From Frankia sp. QA3 (lineage in GTDB: Bacteria > Actinomycetota > Actinomycetes > Frankiales > Frankiaceae), in NCBI RefSeq assembly GCF_000262465.1, contig NZ_CM001489.1, forward strand, positions 2,352,597 through 2,416,596: DNA of 64,000 nt, read 5' to 3'. A program made the translations under genes and the position numbers. The notes below the pieces were generated by a model. That model was given only the letters and a program-made list of their open reading frames with translations. It was not told the origin of the DNA and searched no databases. Positions 27,415-34,643 of the stretch are shown here, one piece after another; positions within the stretch are counted from its first letter, which is position 1, and each line of letters opens with the position of its first letter.

Positions 27415-27445
27415 TTGGCACTGCCCGAACTGGCTGGGGTAGCGT
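27415..27445 (+). promoter_or_regulatory. Candidate promoter of the Gln-rich small protein gene
   Basis: TTGGCA (27415-27420) and TAGCGT (27440-27445) with a 19-nt spacer lie 55 nt before the start codon. The -10 box is of a kind often seen in actinobacteria; the spacer is slightly long. Confidence 0.35.
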
Positions 27446-27499
27446 CCCTCCCGCATCTTCAGTGCGTTCGGAGAATGACCACCGAGAAGGGATCACAAG

Positions 27500-27826
27500 A
27501 TGGCCCAGCAGGAGCAGCAGCAGCAGCGCCAGCAGGTGGAGCAGCAGCTTCGCCAGAACTGGCGGCAGCTCCGCTACCGCATCCTTGACCAGTTCAATCA
27601 GGTCAGTGCGGCGGACCTCGATGCCGCGACGGACATCGAGGACCTCGTCGCGCGGATTGCGGACAAGACGCACCACAGCGAGCGGTACGTCGAGAACCGC
27701 CTGCGGGAGCTGGTGGGCGTCGGCGGTGGCCAGGGCGGAGTGTCCGGCGAGCGTTTCGGCGGTGGCCAGGGTGGCCAGGGTGGCCAGGGTGGCCAGCAGG
27801 GCCAGCCGTTCGGCTCCCAGCAGTAG
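27500..27826 (+). CDS. Small CsbD-like protein with Gln-rich head and Gly-Gln tail
   Basis: 108 residues from ATG 27500, with AGAAGGGA upstream. A Gln-rich start (MAQQEQQQQRQQVEQQ) leads into a helical segment QNWRQLRYRILDQF, AADLDAATDIEDLVARIAD, SERYVENRLRELVG whose W-L-I pattern and length resemble the CsbD general-stress fold. The tail is built from GGQ repeats produced by a 9-bp tandem repeat (ggtggccag) at about 27762-27800. No signal peptide. A convincing terminator follows. Function unknown; a stress role would be by analogy only. Confidence 0.75.
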   Translation: MAQQEQQQQRQQVEQQLRQNWRQLRYRILDQFNQVSAADLDAATDIEDLVARIADKTHHSERYVENRLRELVGVGGGQGGVSGERFGGGQGGQGGQGGQQGQPFGSQQ

Positions 27827-27854
27827 CCGTCCGAGGTCAGGTCCAGCAGACCTC

Positions 27855-27881
27855 GGCGCACCCTGGAGAAGCCGGTGCGCC
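27855..27881 (+). terminator. Stem-loop terminator
   Basis: GGCGCACC (27855-27862) pairs perfectly with GGTGCGCC (27874-27881); the next bases include CTTTCGTT. It lies 29 nt after the stop at 27826. Confidence 0.6.
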
Positions 27882-27914
27882 ACCCAGCTTTCGTTCGCTA
27901 CTCGGCGCGCGTTC

Positions 27915-28100
27915 TCAGCACGTCGCGTCGAGTAGCGATCGGATCCCCAGCAGGTCGTCGATCAGCTTGACCGTGTCTGCGGTGCGGGGAAGCTTGCGTA
28001 GCACTTCCAGCATCGCGTCGGTTTCCTCTATGGTGGGGATGTCGTCGATCGACGCGGCTATCCTGACGATATCGGCCTTGGGATCACCACCTGGCTGCAT
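27915..28100 (-). CDS. Small hypothetical protein
   Basis: About 61 residues from ATG 28100 (ATG 28127 would add nine). It reads as a compact acidic helical protein: ADIVRIAASIDDIPTIEETD, AMLEVLRKLPRTADTVKLID, DLLGIRSLLDATC. No signal peptide or known domain. Codon use is consistent with a real gene, although no ribosome site is evident. It is convergent with the Gln-rich protein gene. Confidence 0.5.
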   Translation of the reverse strand: MQPGGDPKADIVRIAASIDDIPTIEETDAMLEVLRKLPRTADTVKLIDDLLGIRSLLDATC

Positions 28101-28239
28101 ACCACAGAGTCGCACACGCGGATTCATCCAAAATTAAGCCAGGCTTCCTCCACGTTAACTCCAGGGCTGGTCCGGACACAACGAGCGATGGCCTACACGT
28201 AATGTCACCAGCCGTGTCGGATACGGGAGAAGTCGGGGC

Positions 28240-28306
28240 TGGTGCGTTGCACGGAGTCACAGCATGGCGCGCCCTGCCCAACGGCTGACCAGACCGCCCG
28301 GGCGAG
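28240..28306 (+). repeat. Dispersed repeat, copy 2
   Basis: The core from GGAGTCACAGCATGGCGCGC (28253-28272) to CTGACCAGA matches copy 3 in 37 of 41 positions and copy 1 more loosely. It lies between two minus-strand genes. Confidence 0.55.
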
Positions 28307-28321
28307 ATCAGGCGAGCGTTG

Positions 28322-29143
28322 TCAGCGCGCCAGCAGTTTCTCGGTGATGTCGTGGAGACGCTTCGCGTCGTCGGCGTCGAACAGGCTGGGATGCAGCTGG
28401 ATCCGGCGGCCCTCCACGAACGCGCTCAGCGGCTCCGGCGGCGGGTTGTCCAGGCAGGGAACCAGCTGCGCGAGGCTCTCGGCCAGCGACTTCCCGGCCA
28501 GCTTGAGCAGCTCCACCTGGGCCGCAGTCTGCTCGTCGTACTCCCCGGAGAAGCTGGTCGACACGACACCCGGATGGAACATGACCTGGCGGATCCCGGC
28601 CGCCGCGTACCGGTCGGCGCAGGAGACGGCGAGCAGGTCGACCAGCCGGCCGTTGTACCCGAGCGCCGCGGCACCGTGGTAGTCCTGGGTGTACTGGAGA
28701 TCGTGCCAGCGGACCACCTGCCGGTCACCCGGCCCGGCCACGTTGAACACGATCGGGTTCGCGGACTTCTCCAGCCGGTCGACGAGCCCGTGGCTGAACA
28801 GAAAGCGGCTGAGGTAGAACAGTGCGAAGGTCTCCTCCAGCCCCTCCGGCGTCTCCCGCCGGGTCGACAGGCAGTGCCGCGCGCACATCACTAGGACGTC
28901 CACCACCGGAAACAGCGACGTGATCTGCTCGAGGACCCTCCTGTTCTCGCTTATGAGGCTCAGGTCCGCCGCCACGAAGAACGCCCGCTCGCCGGCATCG
29001 AGGTCGCGCGCGGCGCGCAGGAAGGCCTCCCCCTTCGACGCGGTCCGGCCGACGATGAGAACAGTGTCGCCACGGCGGAGATGAAGGAGAGCGACCTCCC
29101 GGCCGATGCCGTCGGTACCGCCCTGAACCACAACGGTCTTCAC
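28322..29143 (-). CDS. SDR-fold protein with degenerate catalytic site
   Basis: 273 residues from GTG 29143, with AAGGAG upstream. The cofactor loop VVVQGGTDGIGREVALLHL matches TGxxxGIG and LIVGRTASKG suggests NADP(H). However the usual NNAG is replaced by VMCARHC, and the YxxxK site reads GYNGRLVDLL, with Tyr one residue closer and Arg in place of Lys. It may be a reductase with unusual chemistry or a non-catalytic binder. Its start overlaps the stop of a small upstream ORF (GTGA), and a MarR gene precedes that, so the three form a unit. Confidence 0.85.
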   Translation of the reverse strand: MKTVVVQGGTDGIGREVALLHLRRGDTVLIVGRTASKGEAFLRAARDLDAGERAFFVAADLSLISENRRVLEQITSLFPVVDVLVMCARHCLSTRRETPEGLEETFALFYLSRFLFSHGLVDRLEKSANPIVFNVAGPGDRQVVRWHDLQYTQDYHGAAALGYNGRLVDLLAVSCADRYAAAGIRQVMFHPGVVSTSFSGEYDEQTAAQVELLKLAGKSLAESLAQLVPCLDNPPPEPLSAFVEGRRIQLHPSLFDADDAKRLHDITEKLLAR

Positions 29144-29364
29144 TGCGTCTCCTTGACCAACTCGGTCTGGCGGATCGTGGATGGTGGCGTGGGGCCGGTG
29201 GGCCCGTCCTGCGCCCGCGCCTCGGTGACCTCGCAACGGCGCACGGCCCCCGGCAGCGGGCCGGGTCGAGGCGGCGGCATCAGCGCTTCCTTTACGATCA
29301 CTTCCGCGTAGCGCGACAGGTGGCGTACACCGGGTTTTCCAACTGCTTTGATGAATAAAACCAT
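29140..29364 (-). CDS. Small ORF coupled to the SDR gene
   Basis: 74 residues from ATG 29364 to TGA 29142-29140. The TGA overlaps the GTG start of the SDR as GTGA, the typical sign of translational coupling. The peptide begins MVLFIKAVGKPGVRHLSRYA with a helical EVIVKEALMPP, then a Pro-rich hydrophilic tail. No known domain. If it is not a real gene, the overlap is chance and the stretch is simply leader sequence. Confidence 0.45.
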   Translation of the reverse strand: MVLFIKAVGKPGVRHLSRYAEVIVKEALMPPPRPGPLPGAVRRCEVTEARAQDGPTGPTPPSTIRQTELVKETQ

Positions 29365-29442
29365 CTGCCCTGACGATCGCGCAACCCCGACGGAGGAAGA
29401 CGGTCGGACCCGCGAGCGCGACGACCGTCGGACGCGCGGGCG

Positions 29443-29946
29443 TCAGTCCCGGGAGCGCATGAAGTCGGCCATGCCCTGCAACATGTGCTCCTGGACACGC
29501 AGCAGCACCGCGGCCGCCTGCTCCAGCTCGTCCGGCTCGACCTGGACGAAGACCTTCTCCAGCAGCTCGCAGCGGGCGCGCCGGGTGCGCCGCACGGCAT
29601 CACGTCCGTCGTCGGTAATGGTGATCAGTGAGACCCGGCGGTCGCGCGGATCCTTGCTCTGGTCGACCAGCAGCTTGCGTCGGAGCTGGCGAAGCTGAAG
29701 CGATACGGTCGAGATGTCGATGTGCATGCACTCGGCGATGTCACTCACCCGCATCGGGCCGGAAAGATCGAAATGCTCCAGCAGCCGCATCTCGCTCGGC
29801 GAGACATCACAGCCTGACCGCCGCGCCACCTCAAGCCGGATGTGCTTGCTCTCGCTCCACCGGATCAACGCCGACAAAGCAGTCTCCAGCCGCGCGAGTG
29901 ACGCCAGTCCGTCCCGCTCTGACGGCGTCTTCGCGGTTGGCGCCAC
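29443..29946 (-). CDS. MarR-family regulator
   Basis: 167 residues. Winged-helix MarR pattern: VSPSEMRLLEHFDLSGPM, VSDIAECMHIDISTVSLQL, RKLLVDQSKDPRDRRVSLI (the D-R-R wing signature), then ITDDGRDAVRRTRRAR. It precedes the small ORF and SDR on the same strand and may sense a phenolic or lipophilic ligand controlling them (inference). Confidence 0.9.
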   Translation of the reverse strand: MAPTAKTPSERDGLASLARLETALSALIRWSESKHIRLEVARRSGCDVSPSEMRLLEHFDLSGPMRVSDIAECMHIDISTVSLQLRQLRRKLLVDQSKDPRDRRVSLITITDDGRDAVRRTRRARCELLEKVFVQVEPDELEQAAAVLLRVQEHMLQGMADFMRSRD

Positions 29947-30033
29947 GGCTACACGCTACTCCCGGCACCCCTGGCCTGGAGCCTGCTGTGGTCGGCTTCG
30001 ATCCGGTGGTTCTCCCACCGGGCTCGGCCGGGC

Positions 30034-30789
30034 TCAGCTCGCCGGGTCGAGTGTGGCGAGATACGCGTTCAACGCCTTCCATGCGCGCCAGGCCCTCGTC
30101 ACCCCGAACTGAGCGTTGAAGCGCAGGACGGCCCGTAGGTCCTCGTGGGACGCGCCGGAGCCCAGGGCTCGACCGACGTGCAGCTGGAACGTCTCCTCCA
30201 GCGTCTGGTAATGCACGTCGATGCTCATGGTCGCGAATGCCCGCTCCCGAATGGCGAGCGTGCCGGGGCCGGTGCCGGTGCGCATCCGTGACTGCAGATC
30301 GAAGTGCTCCGCGAAGTGCGGGTCCAACTCGCGCAGCATGGCGCGGATCGGCTCGGGTAGGGGCGTCGGCGCCGCGCCGGGGCCAGTCTCCACCAGTTCG
30401 GCGGGCAGCGGTTCGGCGTCCGGGCGGGGCAGGCCCGCCGCCGTCTCGATCTCGGCTAGCCGATCGAACGCGGCCATCGCCGCTGGATACCGGCTGTCGT
30501 AGGAGATCAGGCGCAGCAGCGCGCGGATGTCCGCCGTGGACACCCCACCCGCCAGGCCCGCCCGTACGTGCGTCTCGAAGGGGATCCCGAGGCTCGGTTG
30601 GCAGACGTCCGCGACGACACACAGGAAGATCTTCTCGCGTCCGGTCAGCTGGGGGAGCGCCCAAACATGCCTCTCGGTGGCGGCGGCCATCTGGCCGAAC
30701 ACCGGGTCCAGCGCGGTCAGCACATCACGGTCGAGGGAACCAGGTGGGACGGTCATGACGTCCCTGCCGGTGTCGGAGGTCATGGTCAT
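30034..30789 (-). CDS. Carboxymuconolactone decarboxylase-like (AhpD-fold) protein
   Basis: 251 residues from ATG 30789, with AAGGAAAGG upstream. Two AhpD-like modules are visible: LTGREKIFLCVVADVCQPS with ETHVRAGLAGGVSTADIRAL, and IRERAFATMSIDVHYQTLEE with LHVGRALGSGASHEDLRAVL. The E-H-V-R-A-x-L-G-G-V-S pattern is the CMD hallmark. The CxxC peroxidase pair is absent, so an alkylhydroperoxidase role is unlikely. It is divergent from a TetR gene across the TGTAGCGCTACA palindrome and is probably repressed by it. Confidence 0.8.
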   Translation of the reverse strand: MTMTSDTGRDVMTVPPGSLDRDVLTALDPVFGQMAAATERHVWALPQLTGREKIFLCVVADVCQPSLGIPFETHVRAGLAGGVSTADIRALLRLISYDSRYPAAMAAFDRLAEIETAAGLPRPDAEPLPAELVETGPGAAPTPLPEPIRAMLRELDPHFAEHFDLQSRMRTGTGPGTLAIRERAFATMSIDVHYQTLEETFQLHVGRALGSGASHEDLRAVLRFNAQFGVTRAWRAWKALNAYLATLDPAS

Positions 30790-30815
30790 GTTGGCGCCTT
30801 TCCTTGATGGACGTG

Positions 30816-30836
30816 TGTAGCGCTACAACCGTAGCG
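30816..30836. promoter_or_regulatory. TetR operator candidate
   Basis: Perfect palindrome TGTAGCGCTACA (30816-30827), with a further half-site GTAGCG at 30831-30836. It lies in the 77-bp gap between the divergent CMD-like and TetR genes, where it could block both promoters. TACGAT at 30853-30858 lies just before the TetR start and suggests another leaderless transcript. Confidence 0.6.
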
Positions 30837-30866
30837 TAAAAGGTGTCCGGTTACGATGGCCCGGCG

Positions 30867-31523
30867 ATGGACACGACCCCGACCCCGCTCCCCACGCCGG
30901 ACCCGAGCGCCGCCGCCCGTCGCCGGCCCAACGCGCGCGGGCAGGGCGAACGGTTGCGCGAGGAGATCGTTTCTGCCGCCGTACGGATGCTCGATCAGCT
31001 CGCCGACGACGAAGCCCTGTCCCTGCGTGCCGTGGCGCGCGCGGTGTCGATCGCGGCCACATCGGTCTACCTGTACTTTCCCGACCGCGACGCGCTCGTG
31101 CTGGCGGCCATGCGGCGCTGTCACGAGGAGCTGGTCCGCACGGGCGACGAGGCCGACGCCGCGCACGAGGACCCGGCGGCCCGGCTACGCGCACGCATCC
31201 TGGCGCAGGCCGCGTGGGCGCGAGAACACCCCGGCCTCTACAAGGTGCTACACGAGAGCAAGGTCAGCCGGCTGCATGGAATGCCGTTCAAGGAGGTACT
31301 CATCGCGCGCACCACGGCGGCGGTGCAGCGTTGCATGGACGCCGGAATCGCGCCGCCCGACGACGCGACCACCGTCGCGATCGACCTCCGGACCGCCGTG
31401 AACGGAATGTTGACGCAGCGCATCAACGAACCCGACCTGCCCTGGCCGCCGGCCGTCGAACAGCTCGACCGCTTTCTCGCCAAAATCGTCGGGCTCACCG
31501 ACCCCGACGGCCGCCGCCGTTGA
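30867..31523 (+). CDS. TetR-family regulator
   Basis: 218 residues from ATG 30867 (GTG 30843 is possible). The helix-turn-helix reads IVSAAVRMLDQLADDEALSL, RAVARAVSIAATSVYLYFPD, followed by a TetR_C-like ligand domain with WAREHPGLYKVLHES. No ribosome site is seen; TACGAT ends 8 nt before ATG, so leaderless translation is likely. Divergent from the CMD-like gene with a palindrome between them. Confidence 0.9.
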   Translation: MDTTPTPLPTPDPSAAARRRPNARGQGERLREEIVSAAVRMLDQLADDEALSLRAVARAVSIAATSVYLYFPDRDALVLAAMRRCHEELVRTGDEADAAHEDPAARLRARILAQAAWAREHPGLYKVLHESKVSRLHGMPFKEVLIARTTAAVQRCMDAGIAPPDDATTVAIDLRTAVNGMLTQRINEPDLPWPPAVEQLDRFLAKIVGLTDPDGRRR

Positions 31524-31680
31524 CGTCGGGACAGCTGAGCCGTGCCTGCCGGTGCCGAGCGCGGTGGAACCCGGCGCCACCGGACGCGGCAGGGCCGCAT
31601 CCACCGCGGCGTCCGGCCACCCAGGTCATGGGAGAATCGCGCTGCCGGAATGGGACCGGCGTTCGGGACGGGCACAAGCG

Positions 31681-31947
31681 ATGCGGATAGAACCAGCGGA
31701 CGACGCCATGTTCCGCGAGCACGACACCTGGCGTTACGACCCACCCTACGACTTCTACAGTAGCGACGGCCTACCCGTGAAGAATCCCGAGCGTTTCTTC
31801 GCCGCGCGCGACGACGATGGCGCCCTCATCGGCTTCTACTTCTTCGAGCTGCACGGCGATGCGCTGTTCTACGGGTCTCAATTTACCAAGGACATTCTTT
31901 CCCGGTCGGTTCCCTACCGGCCGGCGCCAGCGCCTTTGACGTTCTAG
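31681..31947 (+). pseudogene. GNAT acetyltransferase, truncated
   Basis: The N-terminal half reads MRIEPADDAMFREHDTWRYD, ERFFAARDDDGALIGFYFFE, LHGDALFYG, typical of RimJ/RimL-like GNAT proteins up to strand 4. Right where the acetyl-CoA loop (R/QxxGxG/A) should come, it changes to unrelated SQFTKDILSRS and stops at 31947. The cofactor site is therefore absent. Confidence 0.6.
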
Positions 31948-32352
31948 ATATGGCCGGGAAAGTGGACGAATGGAAATTGACCGTGTACAGTCCTTACCCT
32001 GGGTCGCCGAAAGATGTTCCGGCCACCGAAGACTGGGCGGTAGATCCACATGTAACGCGAGGTGGTGACTACCAACACCATCGCGATCTTGTTCGTTGCG
32101 CTCGACGTCACGGCGTTTATGCGCCACGGAAAGAGGCCGGTTCTCGACTTTCTTTTTCAGGCTAACAATTGGCTCTTGCGGGCGCCCGGAGCTCCTCGGG
32201 TCTCTCTCGTGGTCTTCGGTCCACCGCTGCGCTTCGGCTGCCGGCTCATCCCGTCGGCCTGCGCCGGCAGCTCGGCCGTCTGGTCAGGTCGAGACGCGAC
32301 TAACCGCCTGCGGGGGCACTGTTGCATCTGGCCGCGGCCCGACGGTTCTTCA
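31948..32352. other. Lower-GC stretch without recognisable gene
   Basis: Base composition from about 31870 to 32170 is clearly less GC-rich than its surroundings. One frame gives IAILFVALDVTAFMRHGKRP, another a short charged peptide; neither is recognised. The composition and the truncated GNAT suggest an acquired or insertion-derived segment. Confidence 0.4.
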
Positions 32353-32440
32353 CTCGGGCGCTGTCCCACGGCCAGGAGCCGGCCGATCTGATCAGCCGTT
32401 GGGTAGGGCGCGTCATGCCGTGACTCCGCGCAACAGCCCG
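32353..32440 (-). repeat. Dispersed repeat, copy 3 (inverted)
   Basis: Minus strand GGAGTCACGGCATGACGCGC, CCTACCCAACGGCTGATCAG through CCGTGGGACAGCGC matches copies at 13211-13277 and 28240-28306. It retains the longest extent of the three. Confidence 0.55.
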
Positions 32441-32610
32441 GCCGCGATTATCGGGCCCGTCGGATTGGCCGCGGTCCTTGGTGTCGTCGGTCTCGTCGAC
32501 GCACTGCAAGTCCGATCCGCCAGATAGCCGTGGCGCGGCAGGCGCTACGGTAGCCGCCAGGCCGAGCGCGGCCGATGTCTCCTCGGCCGACCCGCGTTGG
32601 GGTGTGATAG

Positions 32611-34548
32611 TTGAAGGTCGCAGACCGAGTCGGTTCCGGGCCGGGTAATCGATCCGGGCACCGGTGGCTGGTGGTGGGAGTGGCTGCGGCCGGGATGATC
32701 TTCTCATCGCTCGGGCTGCTGGTCGCCGTGGTCATGCCGCCCTTCATCAGCGCCGACGAAGCGCAGCACACCGCGTACGCGCTTGACGTGGCCGACGGAT
32801 CGTTGCCCGTGCTGGACTCACCCGTGCGCTCCCTCATCCCGGGCATGCCGGGGCTGCCGGCCGACTGCCGCGCATCACCCCGGCAGACCCGGGCCGCGGT
32901 GAACACGCGCGCCGACCGCCTTTGCGGGCAGCGGCTCCGCCGGCCGCTGACGAACTTCGATCTTGTCTACACCGCGAACCATCCGCCGTTGTTCTACGCG
33001 GTCGAGGCCGTCCCGCTTCGGGCGGGCATCGCGTTGGATCACCCGCTGGCCGGTTTCCGTGCCGCCCGAGGAATCAACGTGGCGCTCGGGGTGACCGTCC
33101 TGATCGCGACGTCGGCCCTGGTCCGGGGCGTGCTGCCGAGGCGACCGGCCGTCGCGGTCGGCGCGGCGGCGATCACCGGCGTTGTCGGCCTGTTCGTGTT
33201 CCCGTCCGGGCAGGTCTACAACGACACGATGGCCGTGGCGACCATCACCGGTCTGCTCGCGGTGACCGTCGCGATCGCGCGCCGGGGACCGGGGCCGCGA
33301 ACGTTACTGGCGCTCGCGGTGCTCGGCCCGGCCGCCGCGGCCAGCCGGGCGAGCGGGGCGGTGGCGTTCCTGGCCGTCGTTCCGGCCGTCGGTGTCGCCG
33401 TCGCGGCGCATACAGCCGGCCGCTCGGCCCGGCGAGCCGGCCGTGCCTTGGCCGTGGCCGGTGGGCTCACCGCGCTGACTTTCGCCGCGACCGGCTGGTT
33501 CTACCTGCGCAACATGCACCGGTACGGCGATCCCACCGCCTTCGGCCGGATCTCCGCCATGCTTCCGATTCGAGGGCCGCGGCTGTCGGCCCAGCAGGTG
33601 GCGCGCGACCCCGATTTCTGGTGGAACGTCTATCGCGGCTTCTTTGGTCGTGTCTCCCTACTGACTGGCTACACCGAGAAGATCGCCGTCGGGTTCGCGA
33701 TCGTCGCCGGTGCGGGTGTGGTGGCTGCGGTGGTACGGGGTCTGACCGCACGGATCCTGGCCGCCCGGGCCCCGGGCTCCCGGGCGATCGGTGCCCAGGT
33801 GTCCGGCGGTGGGGTGTCCGGCGGTGGGGTGTCCGGCGGTGGGGTGTCCGGCGGTGGGGTGTCCGGCGGTGGGGTGTCCGGCGGTGGGGTGTCCGGCGGT
33901 GGGACGCGGGAGAGCAGCCCGCCGGAGCCGGAGCCGGAGCCGCGTCAGCCGGGTGCTCGGCTGGCCGAGAGCATCATCTGGATCCTGCTTGCCGTGCACT
34001 GCCTGCTCGTCGTCGCCACGCTGGTGGGATACGCGGCCGCCGGCGGCGCGGCGTTCGCCCGTTACCTGCTGCCGATGCTGCCGGTGCTCGCGTTCGTCGT
34101 CGCGTTCTCCTGCTGGTCGCTCCCGCTGGGACGGCGGGGGCTGCCGACGGTCGTGCTCGTCGCGGCGCTCGTCATGCTCACCGTGGTGATGATCAGCCGT
34201 GAACTGGCGTGGAGGAATCCCGCGCTCGCGCCCCTCACGACGGTGGACCGGCTGCGGACCGCGTGGGCGGCCGAGGCTCCCGGGCCGCCCGATCTCGTAC
34301 TGTCCGGTCTGGCGGGATTCGCCCTGGTCGGCGGTTTCCTGCTGGCCGTCGCCCTATGGAAGCTCGGCGACCCGCCGGTAGACGGCGGCGGTGAGTTCGG
34401 CGGTACGCCGCCACGTGAAGCCGCGTGCGAGGGCCCGGCCGGCGGTGTCGCCGGGGTCGTGGAGCGACGCCAGGATCGCCTCGAAGAGATCGTCGGCGAA
34501 GAAATCCCGGTCGGATCCGTTGCATCCGCCGATCCGATTCGATCTTGA
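32611..34548 (+). CDS. GT-C fold membrane glycosyltransferase-like protein
   Basis: 645 residues from TTG 32611. About ten to eleven hydrophobic segments. The first external loop has PPFISADEAQHTAYALDVAD with an acidic pair typical of lipid-sugar-dependent GT-C enzymes, and a second motif FDLVYTANHPPLFYAV. A predicted loop carries seven VSGGG units (33799-33903) followed by EPEPEPRQ. The last 60 residues (from about DPPVDGGGEFGG) overlap a decayed GT4 gene on the other strand and look like read-through beyond the original stop. It likely transfers a sugar outside the membrane; donor and acceptor are unknown. Confidence 0.75.
   Translation: MKVADRVGSGPGNRSGHRWLVVGVAAAGMIFSSLGLLVAVVMPPFISADEAQHTAYALDVADGSLPVLDSPVRSLIPGMPGLPADCRASPRQTRAAVNTRADRLCGQRLRRPLTNFDLVYTANHPPLFYAVEAVPLRAGIALDHPLAGFRAARGINVALGVTVLIATSALVRGVLPRRPAVAVGAAAITGVVGLFVFPSGQVYNDTMAVATITGLLAVTVAIARRGPGPRTLLALAVLGPAAAASRASGAVAFLAVVPAVGVAVAAHTAGRSARRAGRALAVAGGLTALTFAATGWFYLRNMHRYGDPTAFGRISAMLPIRGPRLSAQQVARDPDFWWNVYRGFFGRVSLLTGYTEKIAVGFAIVAGAGVVAAVVRGLTARILAARAPGSRAIGAQVSGGGVSGGGVSGGGVSGGGVSGGGVSGGGVSGGGTRESSPPEPEPEPRQPGARLAESIIWILLAVHCLLVVATLVGYAAAGGAAFARYLLPMLPVLAFVVAFSCWSLPLGRRGLPTVVLVAALVMLTVVMISRELAWRNPALAPLTTVDRLRTAWAAEAPGPPDLVLSGLAGFALVGGFLLAVALWKLGDPPVDGGGEFGGTPPREAACEGPAGGVAGVVERRQDRLEEIVGEEIPVGSVASADPIRS
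33799..33903 (+). repeat. 15-bp minisatellite, 7 copies, in coding sequence
   Basis: Unit gtgtccggcggtggg repeated seven times without visible change, encoding (Val-Ser-Gly-Gly-Gly)x7 in a loop of the GT-C protein. Unit length is a multiple of three, so copy-number changes keep the frame. Confidence 0.9.
34354..34530 (-). pseudogene. GT4-type glycosyltransferase C-terminal remnant
   Basis: The minus strand reads DFFADDLFEAILASLHDPGD, TAGRALARGFTWRRTAELTA, AVYRRVAELP, stop. FTWRRTAE-x-AVYRR is the usual end of GT-B (GT4) glycosyltransferases. The upstream catalytic part is missing. It overlaps antisense to the end of the GT-C gene. Confidence 0.55.
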
Positions 34549-34643
34549 CCGCACGACATGATGATCTCACCCGATCGCGCGCATCGGCCCCGCGCCGGGC
34601 GCGGCCCGGCGTTCGACCGGCCGGGGCCTGGCCCAGGCCGGCT

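Noticed and set aside
29140..29364. Resemblance of the small ORF to the mitochondrial ATP synthase g subunit
   Set aside because: Only a short helix-PP motif is shared; no reason to expect that family here.
33791..33906. CRISPR array
   Set aside because: The 15-bp units are head to tail without spacers and encode an in-frame peptide repeat, so this is a minisatellite.
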